Shown: piece by piece, positions 25,841 to 35,600 of the stretch
Numbering within the stretch: the stretch's first letter is position 1
How the letters are laid out: each line of letters begins with the position of its first letter
Assembly (NCBI GenBank): GCA_035511075.1
Contig: DATKFW010000058.1
Span: 1-64,000 of the forward strand
DNA length: 64,000 nt
Direction: 5' to 3'
Source of the DNA: DATAUD01 sp035511075
GTDB taxonomy: Bacteria > Verrucomicrobiota > Verrucomicrobiia > Limisphaerales > Palsa-1400
Notes under the pieces: model-generated
Database searches by the model: none
What the model was told of the DNA's origin: nothing
Seen by the model: the letters and a program-made list of their open reading frames with translations, nothing else
Program-made: the position numbers and the translations under genes

Positions 25841-28323
25841 TGATTCTGCGGCGCGGGGTGAGGCGAGCCGCGGAGTATTTTGGCGTAGGTCAGGGCGACT
25901 TTGTTATTGGAGTCGCGGCGCAAAACTTCGTTGAATTGGTCCAAAGCCTGCTGATTAAGATGCTGATTGGACAGCGCGATCCCGAGGTTCAGACGCGCCT
26001 CGATCAATTCCGGCTTGAGGCGCACCGCCTCGGCGAATTCCGTGGCCGCGCCTGCGGCGTCCCCTTCCCTGCCCATTTCCAAACCAAGGCAGAAATGGGC
26101 CTCGGCAAAGTTGGGTCGCAAACGGACGGCCTCCGCGTAGTGGGCCTTGGCTTCAGAATGCCTTCCAAGCTTGACCAGGGCCAGGCCGAGGTTGACCTGG
26201 ATTTCGGGATCGGCGGGAAAAAGCCGCAAAGAATCTGTAAAATTGGTGACAGCCTCATCGTACCAGCCGCGGGAAAACGAAAATAGTGCCAGCTCGTTGA
26301 AAGACTCCGGGGACTTGACGCGGTTAACCAGCGCCTCCCTGTATTCTTTGTTTGCCTCCGCAGTTTTGCCGATTGCCTCAAGGGCTTTCCCAAGGCCCAG
26401 GTGGGCCGGTCCCCAGTATGGTTTTTGGCGCAACACCTCTTGAAACTCGCGCGCGGCCTCTTCAGGATGGCCCTGGCGCGCATACAACTCGGCGAGGCTG
26501 TTGATGCTGACGACCGATTCGGGGTGCAAGCTCGCGGCCTGTTGAAAAGCTGCAATGGCCTCGTCATCCTGCTTTGCCGCACTGAGGGCCAGTCCCAAAC
26601 CGTGCCAGGCGTCCCCGCTTTGCGGCACCAAACGCACGACGTGCCGCAAGGATTCGATGGCGCCGGCGGCGTCCCCGGTTTGCCGCTGGAGATTGGCGAG
26701 ATTTTCCTGGAGAATCCAGTCACCGGGCGCAGCGTCGGCCGCGGCTTTGGTGCGGGCCAGTTCGTGGCGCAGGGAATCGGGAAGAGTGGCGGGTTGAAGC
26801 TGCTCGATTTGCTGGAGCAAATGCCGATATTGTTGCCGGTTGTTGGCTTGCTCTTTGAAGGGAGGTTCGTTGAGGCGGCTGAGAATTTCCATCTCCGCCT
26901 GGCGCCGGGTGGAATCGTTCCATCCCAGGCGACGGGCGCAATCGTCCGCCGTGGGCCACGGATGTTCGGCGCTGCCGGACAACGAATTTCCGATCTGTTC
27001 CGCCAGGGTGCGCGCGACAACGTAGTTGCCTTCGAAGTTCAGGTGGACGTGCTCGTAGAGAAATTCCTCGCCGGTCAAACCATGCGGGCTACGCTCGGCC
27101 AGCGCCGCCTCGGAATCGATCAATTGAACGCCCTGCTGCTCCCGGTTGGACGCGTCGCGGCGGATGATTTGGTTGATGCGGGTGTCAGCGCGGAACCGGA
27201 GCGTGTCCTGGTCACAGGCCAGCGCGAACTGGCGCGAGGCCTCCGCATCCTGGCCCAGCGCCAGCGCACATTGGCCCCAGCGAAAATGGGCTTCGGCATA
27301 AGTGTCGTCGATCCCGTCCGCTTGCCGAAAGGAGTCGATGGCATCCGCCACCCGTCCCGCCTCTTGTGCCCGGATTCCGGTCTGGTAGAGATTGTCCCAC
27401 TGGGACAATTCATCAGCCGGCAAGCCGGGGCGATGGTCTGAAGCGAAGGGACCGCAATCCTTGAGATTGCGGGCCATGGTGCTGACCAGGACTTTGGCGC
27501 CACCACGAAGGCCGGCGTCAATAATATCGTTTAGATTCTCCTCGAAGCTCGCGTAAACCGTGGCCATTCGAGGGTCGTCCTGGCGGACATGGTTGTGCAG
27601 GAACATGATCATGCCGCCCCATTCGCTCTCGTTGACCGGGCGTTTTTGAACATCGCGAACCAGGCTGCCCAACGCCTGTCCAACGCGCGTAGCCTTGAAG
27701 GCCACAGCGGCCCGGACGAGCGCGCGGCTGGCGGCTTTCGGGCCGAATACGGTGCCCGAGCCGTAAGGCCCGACGACCTCGTTGTTGCCCATGTAAACGA
27801 CCCAGAAATCGCCGTCCTTTCGGGAGCAATCGTCGGCGATGGGAAGAATGACGTGGGAATTGATGGCAGTCATGGCCGTGTTGACGACTTCAAAGTGTTT
27901 GTCCGGAAAACGGCCGTCCAGCAACGCCTCCAAAACGCGGGGAAGGCCGAATTCCGGCTGCGGGTCGCCATAGGCGGCTGACTCGCCGAAGACGAACACG
28001 CGGATCGTGTCCGGCGGCTTGACTTTGGGGATGACGAAAGGAAACGGCGCGCGCGCCATATCCGGGCCAAAAAAGCGCCAGCCAAAACGGTAGTTGTCGA
28101 TGAGGCAATGCTTTCCATCGAGTTGCATGGGAAGGAAAAAGGACATTGGATGGCCGACGCCGGCCAAACGCAGACCGGCCTCCAAAATCAGCACGAAGAG
28201 GAGCGGCCCCAGCACAACGGCCGCAAGACGAAAAAGCCATCGCCGCGCGGGGGAAACGGACGCTGTGGAGGTCCGCGGCGCTGGCGCGCGCCGGGACGAA
28301 CGCTTGGAACGAGACGGTTGCAT
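25837..28323 (-). CDS. Membrane-anchored SGNH-like hydrolase with TPR repeats
   Basis: This 828-residue protein has an N-terminal transmembrane anchor (about residues 29-58) after a basic Arg/Ser-rich start. An SGNH-like domain follows with FVFGESAAYGD (block I Ser), YMGNNEVVG (block III Asn) and EHVHLNFEGN (block V His). From about residue 560 to 820 it contains several TPR units (for example AWHGLGLALSAAKQDDEAIAAFQQA). SGNH enzymes on carbohydrates are often deacetylases or esterases. Its position at the head of the arabinan genes suggests action on acetylated oligosaccharides or a scaffold role. Catalysis is not proven. Confidence 0.7.
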   Translation of the reverse strand: MQPSRSKRSSRRAPAPRTSTASVSPARRWLFRLAAVVLGPLLFVLILEAGLRLAGVGHPMSFFLPMQLDGKHCLIDNYRFGWRFFGPDMARAPFPFVIPKVKPPDTIRVFVFGESAAYGDPQPEFGLPRVLEALLDGRFPDKHFEVVNTAMTAINSHVILPIADDCSRKDGDFWVVYMGNNEVVGPYGSGTVFGPKAASRALVRAAVAFKATRVGQALGSLVRDVQKRPVNESEWGGMIMFLHNHVRQDDPRMATVYASFEENLNDIIDAGLRGGAKVLVSTMARNLKDCGPFASDHRPGLPADELSQWDNLYQTGIRAQEAGRVADAIDSFRQADGIDDTYAEAHFRWGQCALALGQDAEASRQFALACDQDTLRFRADTRINQIIRRDASNREQQGVQLIDSEAALAERSPHGLTGEEFLYEHVHLNFEGNYVVARTLAEQIGNSLSGSAEHPWPTADDCARRLGWNDSTRRQAEMEILSRLNEPPFKEQANNRQQYRHLLQQIEQLQPATLPDSLRHELARTKAAADAAPGDWILQENLANLQRQTGDAAGAIESLRHVVRLVPQSGDAWHGLGLALSAAKQDDEAIAAFQQAASLHPESVVSINSLAELYARQGHPEEAAREFQEVLRQKPYWGPAHLGLGKALEAIGKTAEANKEYREALVNRVKSPESFNELALFSFSRGWYDEAVTNFTDSLRLFPADPEIQVNLGLALVKLGRHSEAKAHYAEAVRLRPNFAEAHFCLGLEMGREGDAAGAATEFAEAVRLKPELIEARLNLGIALSNQHLNQQALDQFNEVLRRDSNNKVALTYAKILRGSPHPAPQNQ

Positions 28324-28438
28324 TTGCGGTGCGGCTTCGTCGGATTAGTTGCCCGAAAGCTCGCGTTAATCGTTGATTGACGACGATAGCATCAAGGAAA
28401 ATGGCCGCTCTGGAAAGAAAATAGAGCGAAGCGGTGGC

Positions 28439-28455
28439 CCGGCGCGATGCGCCGG
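28439..28455. other. GC-rich hairpin between pseudopilin and SGNH/TPR gene
   Basis: CCGGCGC-GAT-GCGCCGG forms a perfect 7-bp stem with a 3-base loop. It lies 116 bases upstream of the SGNH/TPR start and 40 bases after the pseudopilin stop. No T run follows, so it may act as an RNA-stability or attenuation hairpin instead of a terminator. Confidence 0.35.
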
Positions 28456-28494
28456 CGAGGCATACGACAGAAAAGGCGAGATTGGCCGGCCGGC

Positions 28495-29358
28495 TCAATA
28501 ATAGAAATACGGGTTACCGGCGTTGCGATCAATCATCTGCATGAAGGGACGCCACTCCACGTGGCCGTCTATCATTCCAATATTTGCCCCCTCGGGAATT
28601 GTCCCGTTTTTCAGGTGCGCGCTGATATGGCCCTTGAAGGTGTTGTTATACATGTAACCGCCGTCAACGTTCACCCAATTGTAGGTTTCCATCGTGGGAA
28701 AGTCATCATGGTCGCCGGTATCGTTGAGAGTGGCGCAGGCGGTGAGAGGGCGCCTGGAGAGGTTTCCCACAGGGACGCCGCCCTCATTGTCAAAATAGCC
28801 CGGAGTCGAGGTCGATGAGAGTTTTTCGTTGGTGTTCGTCACGAGGGTTCCGGTATACGACGCCGTGTGAAGAAAGGTCTGGGCGTATCCTTGAACTCGA
28901 ATGCCGGTGCCGGGAGCCACACCAGGATCCGGATAAGGAAGCTGCCAACACCACAGAGATGGATTGCCGCCGAGGACTTTGCCATAGGGAACATTGCCAA
29001 ACCAGTCAACGGGACCAAATTTGGGTTCTGTTCCCGGGTCATACCAAGTCAGTGGCTGCGTACCATAAGCGATCAACTGGTTCGCAAGATAGCCGTCCAT
29101 ATCCCAAGGCCAAACGCCGTTGGTGCCATCGGGGAGATAATCCCTGAAGTCTCCCGCGTACATTTCCAAGGCTACAATCTGCTGCTTTTCATTGTTGATG
29201 CACTCGGTTTTGACGGCTTGTATCTTGGCCTTGGACAAGGCGGGAAGGAGCATGGCGGCCAGGATGGCGATGATCGCAATGACGACGAGCAGTTCGATCA
29301 GGGTGAATGCCCGTTTTCCCCTGTCAACCAAGTTTCTCAAACTAGTTCCAAATGTCAT
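28495..29358 (-). CDS. Type II secretion pseudopilin-like protein
   Basis: This 287-residue protein carries a class III (prepilin) leader: a short basic part, then KRA before FTLIELLVVIAIIAILAAML. The prepilin peptidase would cut before Phe, and Glu5 of the mature form is present. The long periplasmic C-terminal domain (about 50-287) contains the H...DGHVEW pattern near the end, as in the large Planctomycetes/Verrucomicrobia pseudopilin families. It sits between the LamG protein and the SGNH/TPR gene on the same strand. It may form part of a secretion pseudopilus or surface structure; no core secretion genes are adjacent. Confidence 0.8.
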   Translation of the reverse strand: MTFGTSLRNLVDRGKRAFTLIELLVVIAIIAILAAMLLPALSKAKIQAVKTECINNEKQQIVALEMYAGDFRDYLPDGTNGVWPWDMDGYLANQLIAYGTQPLTWYDPGTEPKFGPVDWFGNVPYGKVLGGNPSLWCWQLPYPDPGVAPGTGIRVQGYAQTFLHTASYTGTLVTNTNEKLSSTSTPGYFDNEGGVPVGNLSRRPLTACATLNDTGDHDDFPTMETYNWVNVDGGYMYNNTFKGHISAHLKNGTIPEGANIGMIDGHVEWRPFMQMIDRNAGNPYFYY

Positions 29359-29502
29359 ATTTCAGGCCTCCTGCTTCATGCTACCGCTTACAAATCCGCG
29401 CAGTCTCAACTTTTCCATTGCAACTTCCATAGGCGCGGGTGGCTGGCATCATCTGCCAACCACGCCCGGATGCCCGGTCCGGGCTGGGTTCCGCACGTCT
29501 GA

Positions 29503-32500
29503 TCAGTTCTTTAATTCATAGAATTGCGACGTGGCGCCACCGCTGGTGGGGACGGAAATTTGATTATTTCCACCGACGACAGTGGGCGTCGTGGTCACCA
29601 GCGTCCACACAGCATTGGTACCGATTGTGGGGCTCGAATACAGCGAGAAACCAGTCGATCCCGACACAGGCCACGAAATCAGCAGGTTGCCGGCTGAAAT
29701 CGAGGGGGCCAGGCTCACGCCGGACGGTGACCCGCCGGGCAGTGTGTTGGGTCCGAGGACATAATCGGCCGCGATTTGATCTGGAGTCAATACGCCGTTG
29801 TAGATGCGGAATTCGTCCACCGAACCTTGCATTCCAGGGTCGGGCCACACGTCCGCGCCGATTTTGTCCAAGAGCGACCACACGCCGGCCATCGGAATGG
29901 TGATGCTGGAGTTTTCTCCCATCAAGACGCCGTTCGTATAGATCGCCAGATAACCGGCGGGTGGATTGAAAACGGCGGCAATATACAGGTTGGTCTTGCC
30001 GTCGAGGTGGCTGTCGCCCGGGACATCCTCATACTGATAGTCATTGTTAGCATTGTCCGAATCGGAAATACCAATGAAGGTATCTCCGTCACCGGCATGA
30101 ATAGAGACATGAATATCGTACTCACCAAGGCCGCCGCTATCCGTGTTTCCGAAGTCAAAGAGCTCCGCCCAGGTATACTGGTTGGGATAGAACGTGGCCC
30201 AAGACTCAACGGTGACGGACGGGTCGTTGTACTTGGCCGTCGGGTCATTATAATTGGTGGCGGTACCGGTGGCGTTGGTGATGACACCGTACGGCAATTG
30301 AAGGTAGTCGAGCGCGGGAGCGGTACTGGTAGCGTTGGGGATAATCAGTTGGCCGCCACTGATAGAGGCGCTTCCCTTGAGAGTGCCGTTTGCCGTGCCG
30401 ACTGAGTCGTTGGCAGTGCCGTCATTGAAACTATAACGATGGGTCAATATGGCGGATGGGGGCCGGACGACGGTGACCGACGTGCTACTGGTCATTCCGG
30501 CATAGGTGACGGTGATGACGGTCGTGCCGAGACCGGTGGCACTGGCCTGGAGGCCATTAATGGCCACGACGCTCGGTTCGCTGGAACTCAGCGTCATTCC
30601 CGCCGGCAGGACGACGCTGTTGCCGAGGAGGTTGAAGCTGCCCAGGCTGGCGAAGTTGGCCGTCAGTGTCAAAGGCACGGCCTGGAGCCATTGGACCGAG
30701 GAGGGCGCTTGGAGAGTGAAAGATTCCAAGGCGCCGGGATCTATGTTGGTGTCGTTAGGCCCGCTCTTGTCGGCCATGGCGATTTGGGCAGGCGTGAGGG
30801 CCGCATTGTAGACACGAATCTCCTGGTAACTGCTGTTTGTTGGCAGGTAAGGGTCGCCTCCCGAGTAGGGCGGGCCGAGGTCGGTCCACAGCGAACGGCC
30901 AAAATAAATGCAGTTGGTGGCGATGCTGCTGAGCGGGGCATAATTACCGGTAACGGAGCCACTAAGGACACCGTTGGTATAGAGAGCCATGACGCCCGTA
31001 GCAGGATCAATCACGGTGGTGCAGTGAACCGAAGAATCGGACAAGGCCCCGCCGGTGGCAAAAACATCTCCGGAAGAACTCTCGTCCACCTGCGGGTGGC
31101 CGCCGCCGTTGTTAACCGACAAATAAAGAAAGTCCGCGCCGCCGAAGCCCGTAGGTTCGCTGCCGAAAGACCATCCGTAACACCAGTCGCCCATGGCTCC
31201 AAACGTGGCCCAAAAGTCAACGGTCGCGGCGTTATAGCCGGAAATGATGCCGTCGTTGGCAAACGAATTTGAGCTCATGTCGATATAGGTGTGGGCGGTG
31301 CCGTCCAACAAGACCTTGCCGCCGCTTTCCACAGCGTCTCCCTCCAGTGTTGCGTAGAGAGTGCCAACCGAGTCGGCGACAGTGTTGCTGCTGCTGACGG
31401 GTTCGCTGAAGCTATAGCGGTGTGTAAGGGTAGGAGGACCGCCGTAGAGCAGAGTGGACGGTCCCAAAACCTGCTCGGCCGCCACGTCAGCGGCCGACAA
31501 CGCGCCGTTGTAGATTCGGAACTCGCTAATATTGAGGTCTTCGTGAGGGTCAGCGGTGTAAATGGAATGACAGATGAAGTTGGTGACATCATCCACGTAA
31601 GACATCGGAACCGTAACCGCATTGTTCGAAGAAACCAGGACGCCATTGGTGTACCAATACTCCGTGCCAGCCGGCGGATCGAAAACCGCCGTCAGATGGA
31701 TGAGAGCTGTATTACTGGTAAAGTCTCCAGCGCCGGTACAACCCTGTTCGCCGTCAAAGCCGGGATCGGTGCCGCTGATGGCGATGCGGCCGCCCACGGG
31801 CGCGCAAAAGATGTAGTCCTCCCCGTCATACGGCGACGCCACGTTGGTAGCGGTGTCCGTATTGCCGAAAGCAAACAGCATGCAGTTTACGGGGGCCGGA
31901 TCCGGGAAGCTTACCCACAGGTCGATGGTCACGGCGGGGTAATTCTTAAGGATTCCCGCAGGTAGTTGGACATACTGCGGGACAGAGCCGAGCAATTGCA
32001 GATTGGTGCCAGTGAAGGTGCCGCCGCCCCACACAATGCCATTCCACTGGGGACCGCCCACTGAGTCGGCGGCATTGGTGCTGCCCGGTGCGTCCTGGAA
32101 GCTGTAGCGGTTCACCAAAACAGGTTGATACACCACAGCCACAGACTGGCTGCCGGTGAACCCTCCGTAATTGGCGGTGATCGTGGCAGAACCCAAGCCG
32201 ACCGCATGGAGCTTCCCGTCGGCCGCTTGATAGACAATGTTGGAATTGCTGGAGGTATAGACCAACAGCGGCGTCGGGCTGTTGGCCAGCAGATTGTAGT
32301 TGGTCAAATTGCCATAGTTGGCCACCACGCCGCCAAGGAACGCATCGCCCAGGTTCAACTGCGGGATGGAAACCTGTATGGATTGCAGAGGTTCAACAGT
32401 AATATTGGTGTTGTTAGGGCCGTTCAAATCCGCCTCGGCGACTTGCTGGGGAGTCAGCGCCCCGTTGTAAACACGAAACTCATCGAAACTGCCCGGCAGA

Positions 32501-34119
32501 TAAGGATCACCACCGCCGCCTCCCGGGCCGACGACGGTCCACAACGAACGGCCAATGTAGATAAAGTTGGTGGCAATGTTCGCCAGCGGCTGAAAATTAT
32601 TAGTGGCAACGCCACTGAGAACGCCGTTGGTATAGACGGCCATGATGCCTGTGGTCGGATTGACGATAGTGGTGCAGTGAACCGTTTCGTTGGCAAAGTC
32701 CCCGAGCATATCAATAGTCGTGTTCTGAGTAGTGCTGTCAACAATCTCATGTCGGCCGGCACCGTCGCGAACCGGACTATGAAGATAGTCCTGGCCGGCT
32801 ATGTTTACCGAGTTGCCGAAAGCAAAGGCGTAATTCCAGATCTGCAACGTCTTAAATGTGGCCCAGAAATCAATCGTGGCGGACTGAAAGCCGGAAATGA
32901 TGCCGTCGTTGGCGAACGAATTCGAGCCCAGGTCCACATAACAACCGACGGTGCCATCCAGCAGGACCTGGCCGCCGGATTCCACCGCAGTACCCATGAG
33001 GTTACCATCGAGAGTGCCAACCGAGTCCTTCACAACGGAGCCGGTGTCGCTGAAGCTATAGCGGTGGGTTAGAATCGAAACCGCCGGGATGACGGTGACC
33101 GTTACCGCGGTAGACGACTTGCCTTGAAAAGTGGCTGTGACCGTGGTGGAACCGACCGCAACGCCATGAATATTGCCCGAAGAATCAATCGTAAGTATGT
33201 TGGTGTTCCCGGACGAATAGCTGGCAAGGGAGGTGACATTAACCTGGTTGGTGATCAATGAATACTCAGCAAGCACGGTCGGGACCTCCAAGCCTCCAGC
33301 AACAACCTGAGCGCCTGCCGTAAGTTGGATGGCGGTGACGGAGCCGGCATTGGTATCGAGATCGGAAAAGCCATTCTGGTAGCTGGCGGCGATTTCGAGG
33401 CCATTGAGAGCGCCATTCCATATGCGGAACTCGTCGATGTTGGCTATCAATGACGGGTCATGCCAATTGTCCCAGCCGATCCAGTTGGTGTTGTCGTCCA
33501 CGCCTGGGGTAATCGTCTCGGTGATCGGACCCGTCTCCGCGAGGGTGCCGTTGACGTAAATAGAAATGGAACCGGCGGGAGGATTATAAACAACGGCAAC
33601 ATACGCAGCGGTCAAGCCGGCCAGGAGGGTCCCGGGCCCAGTGACAGCCTGGCGTTGGTTGTTGGCATCATCAAAATCGCAAATGGCGGCGTCAATGTCA
33701 CCCGTACCACTGTCGTTTACGCAGAAGGCAATACAATGCGAGTCCGCTGCTCCTGTGTCCACCAGCGAGGGCGTTCCGAAATCGAACAGATTGGCCCAAG
33801 TGCCCTGCCCCGTAGCCGGATAATCGGCCCAAGCTTCGATCGTCACCGCCAAATCATTGGTGATGATGCCCGTGGGCAGTTTCACATAGCCGGAGCCATC
33901 CAACTCCAATTGGCTGCCGCTGATGGCTGTGCCGACGAGGTCGCCGAGGAATTGTCCGTCTGCCGTGCCAACCTCATCGGGAGCATTGGTAGCGCCGTCA
34001 TCGTTCCAGAAAGTATACCGGTGAGTCAGCGTTTGGGCGGAGGCGGTCAGTTGCATTGCCAGCAGCGCCGCACAACCCCAGAGGATGATCAGGTGACCAG
34101 CGTGTAAACTTTTTTTCAT
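29503..34119 (-). CDS. Secreted five-LamG surface protein
   Basis: This 1,538-residue protein has a signal peptide (MKKSLHAGHLIILWGCAALL...SAQ). Five LamG-type domains start near residues 30, 348, 666, 898 and 1,223; each opens with a variant of LTHRYSF and ends with EFRIYNG. Ig-like linkers follow domains 1, 2 and 4. The last 60 residues form the 'FSLYSSPTIG...W...FYELKN' C-terminal module. LamG domains usually bind carbohydrates. The fifth is very similar to a LamG in the giant protein upstream. It is the first gene below the XylR-like regulator, so it may be the surface binding component of the arabinan locus. Confidence 0.85.
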   Translation of the reverse strand: MKKSLHAGHLIILWGCAALLAMQLTASAQTLTHRYTFWNDDGATNAPDEVGTADGQFLGDLVGTAISGSQLELDGSGYVKLPTGIITNDLAVTIEAWADYPATGQGTWANLFDFGTPSLVDTGAADSHCIAFCVNDSGTGDIDAAICDFDDANNQRQAVTGPGTLLAGLTAAYVAVVYNPPAGSISIYVNGTLAETGPITETITPGVDDNTNWIGWDNWHDPSLIANIDEFRIWNGALNGLEIAASYQNGFSDLDTNAGSVTAIQLTAGAQVVAGGLEVPTVLAEYSLITNQVNVTSLASYSSGNTNILTIDSSGNIHGVAVGSTTVTATFQGKSSTAVTVTVIPAVSILTHRYSFSDTGSVVKDSVGTLDGNLMGTAVESGGQVLLDGTVGCYVDLGSNSFANDGIISGFQSATIDFWATFKTLQIWNYAFAFGNSVNIAGQDYLHSPVRDGAGRHEIVDSTTQNTTIDMLGDFANETVHCTTIVNPTTGIMAVYTNGVLSGVATNNFQPLANIATNFIYIGRSLWTVVGPGGGGGDPYLPGSFDEFRVYNGALTPQQVAEADLNGPNNTNITVEPLQSIQVSIPQLNLGDAFLGGVVANYGNLTNYNLLANSPTPLLVYTSSNSNIVYQAADGKLHAVGLGSATITANYGGFTGSQSVAVVYQPVLVNRYSFQDAPGSTNAADSVGGPQWNGIVWGGGTFTGTNLQLLGSVPQYVQLPAGILKNYPAVTIDLWVSFPDPAPVNCMLFAFGNTDTATNVASPYDGEDYIFCAPVGGRIAISGTDPGFDGEQGCTGAGDFTSNTALIHLTAVFDPPAGTEYWYTNGVLVSSNNAVTVPMSYVDDVTNFICHSIYTADPHEDLNISEFRIYNGALSAADVAAEQVLGPSTLLYGGPPTLTHRYSFSEPVSSSNTVADSVGTLYATLEGDAVESGGKVLLDGTAHTYIDMSSNSFANDGIISGYNAATVDFWATFGAMGDWCYGWSFGSEPTGFGGADFLYLSVNNGGGHPQVDESSSGDVFATGGALSDSSVHCTTVIDPATGVMALYTNGVLSGSVTGNYAPLSSIATNCIYFGRSLWTDLGPPYSGGDPYLPTNSSYQEIRVYNAALTPAQIAMADKSGPNDTNIDPGALESFTLQAPSSVQWLQAVPLTLTANFASLGSFNLLGNSVVLPAGMTLSSSEPSVVAINGLQASATGLGTTVITVTYAGMTSSTSVTVVRPPSAILTHRYSFNDGTANDSVGTANGTLKGSASISGGQLIIPNATSTAPALDYLQLPYGVITNATGTATNYNDPTAKYNDPSVTVESWATFYPNQYTWAELFDFGNTDSGGLGEYDIHVSIHAGDGDTFIGISDSDNANNDYQYEDVPGDSHLDGKTNLYIAAVFNPPAGYLAIYTNGVLMGENSSITIPMAGVWSLLDKIGADVWPDPGMQGSVDEFRIYNGVLTPDQIAADYVLGPNTLPGGSPSGVSLAPSISAGNLLISWPVSGSTGFSLYSSPTIGTNAVWTLVTTTPTVVGGNNQISVPTSGGATSQFYELKN

Positions 34120-34158
34120 ATTAATGTCGTTGAGTTTGTTCGATGGGACGTTGAGTCG

Positions 34159-34172
34159 ATGTTCGCAAACAT
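34159..34172. promoter_or_regulatory. Candidate operator between xylR-like and LamG genes
   Basis: ATGTT-CGCA-AACAT is an inverted repeat in the 67-base gap between the regulator stop and the LamG start, 40 bases upstream of that start. LacI/XylR-type regulators bind palindromes of this size. The arms are short, so this could be chance. Confidence 0.35.
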
Positions 34173-34186
34173 GGTTAATAAAAGTG

Positions 34187-35443
34187 CTATGGCAGCGACT
34201 TTACAGGACTGAGGCGAAGGGCGACAACGCCACTTTGCGTATAAGAATCGCCAAATTGCGAACGCGGCTGCTGCGCCGAGTATGCGGCATAGGCTTTGCG
34301 ATAGGCCAGCGGGCTCATTTTCTTGACCGACCGGAAATATCGCGCAAAATGCTGCACGTCCCCGAAACCCAGCGTTTCGGCAATTTCGCAGACCGGCAAC
34401 TGCGTCTCCACCAGCAGTTGGGCCATCTTGTCCGTGCGCACGCGCCGAATATCATCCAGCACCGAATAGCCCAGTTCGCGCCGAAATCGCTTTTCCAACA
34501 GGCGCCGCGAAATCCCGGCGTTCCTGGCGACGCCGGCGACGGTCAACTCTTCGCGGCAGGAGGTGCCCCGGATGTACCGAAGCGCCCTGGCCAGGCTCTT
34601 GTCTTCCACCGCAACGACGTCGGTGGAGCGGCGAATCACGATATGAGTCGGATAGACCACGATTCGCTCCGGAACGGTCCCTCTGCCGCTCATCAAGCAA
34701 TCCAAAGCTGAGGCCGCTTCGTAGCCGGCGCGGTCGAAATTGACGGCCACACTTGAAAGGGGCGGGTCGGAAAGGCCGCAGACGACCTCGTCGTTATCCA
34801 CGCCGATGACGCCCACCTCCGAGGGCACCAATATTCCGGCAACCTTGCAGGCTTCGACAACCTGCGTGGCCCGGTCATCGTTGGCGGCCATGAGGCCCAG
34901 AGGCTTGGGAAGAGATTGCAGCCAGCGCGCCATCAGAGCCCGTTCCCGCAGCCAGGAAGAACCACCGGAAGACTGCGGGAGTGGGAAGGTTTCACACGAC
35001 CAACCTTCTTGGCTGATGCGGTCGGCGAAAGACTGGCGCCGAAGTTCGGACCACGGAACGTCTTCCTCACGTGAAACGCGGCACCCGCAATAAGCGAACC
35101 GTTTAAAACCGCAGGCCAGAAGATGCTCCGCGGCCATCTGGCCGATCCTGGCGGAATCGGTTACCACGTTCAATAAACCAGAAACCTCGGTTCGGCCGTG
35201 TCCAATGACCACCGCCGGAATGCCGAAGGCCAGGACTTCCTCCAGTTTATCGACGTCCCGCAGAATAATGCCGTCGAGGTCCAGCGCCTTAAGGTTCGGT
35301 CTGGCCTTTTCGAGGCCGGCAGGCTCCCAGTAGCAGGACCAGGGGCCGTGATGATGCGCGTAGTGGGCTATCCCTCTCAACAAAGAGCGGCCCGATCCGC
35401 GGGATGACTCGACTAAAAGGAGAACTTTTGGAATTCTTGCCAT
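34187..35443 (-). CDS. XylR-like regulator (sugar-binding domain plus AraC HTH)
   Basis: This 418-residue regulator has an N-terminal LacI-type periplasmic-binding-like domain (about residues 1-270, starting MARIPKVLLLVESSRGSGRS). A C-terminal AraC-type double helix-turn-helix follows (about 285-385, ETLGFGDVQHFARYFRSVKKMSP). This is the XylR architecture, which senses xylose or related pentoses and activates utilisation genes. ATG 35443 is used in place of a GTG twelve bases upstream. It lies at the head of the minus-strand LamG/GH43/GH51 group, fitting a pentose-responsive activator of arabinan breakdown. It is divergent from the basic-repeat gene. Confidence 0.85.
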   Translation of the reverse strand: MARIPKVLLLVESSRGSGRSLLRGIAHYAHHHGPWSCYWEPAGLEKARPNLKALDLDGIILRDVDKLEEVLAFGIPAVVIGHGRTEVSGLLNVVTDSARIGQMAAEHLLACGFKRFAYCGCRVSREEDVPWSELRRQSFADRISQEGWSCETFPLPQSSGGSSWLRERALMARWLQSLPKPLGLMAANDDRATQVVEACKVAGILVPSEVGVIGVDNDEVVCGLSDPPLSSVAVNFDRAGYEAASALDCLMSGRGTVPERIVVYPTHIVIRRSTDVVAVEDKSLARALRYIRGTSCREELTVAGVARNAGISRRLLEKRFRRELGYSVLDDIRRVRTDKMAQLLVETQLPVCEIAETLGFGDVQHFARYFRSVKKMSPLAYRKAYAAYSAQQPRSQFGDSYTQSGVVALRLSPVKSLP

Positions 35444-35600
35444 AGGCTCTGTCACCTTTAGTGCGCCGACTCACAGCAAAAGTCGAGATTGAAGTTCGCG
35501 ACTGACAAGTCATGCGGCCCGTTGCTTCGCGGTTCCTGGAGTAAACAAGATCGCTTTGTTAGTCGTTGACTCTAGTCTCCGCGGGCGTTACCAATCACCC

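Noticed and set aside
26401..27441. 346-codon open frame on the plus strand
   Set aside because: It is antisense to the SGNH/TPR gene and shows only low-complexity composition.
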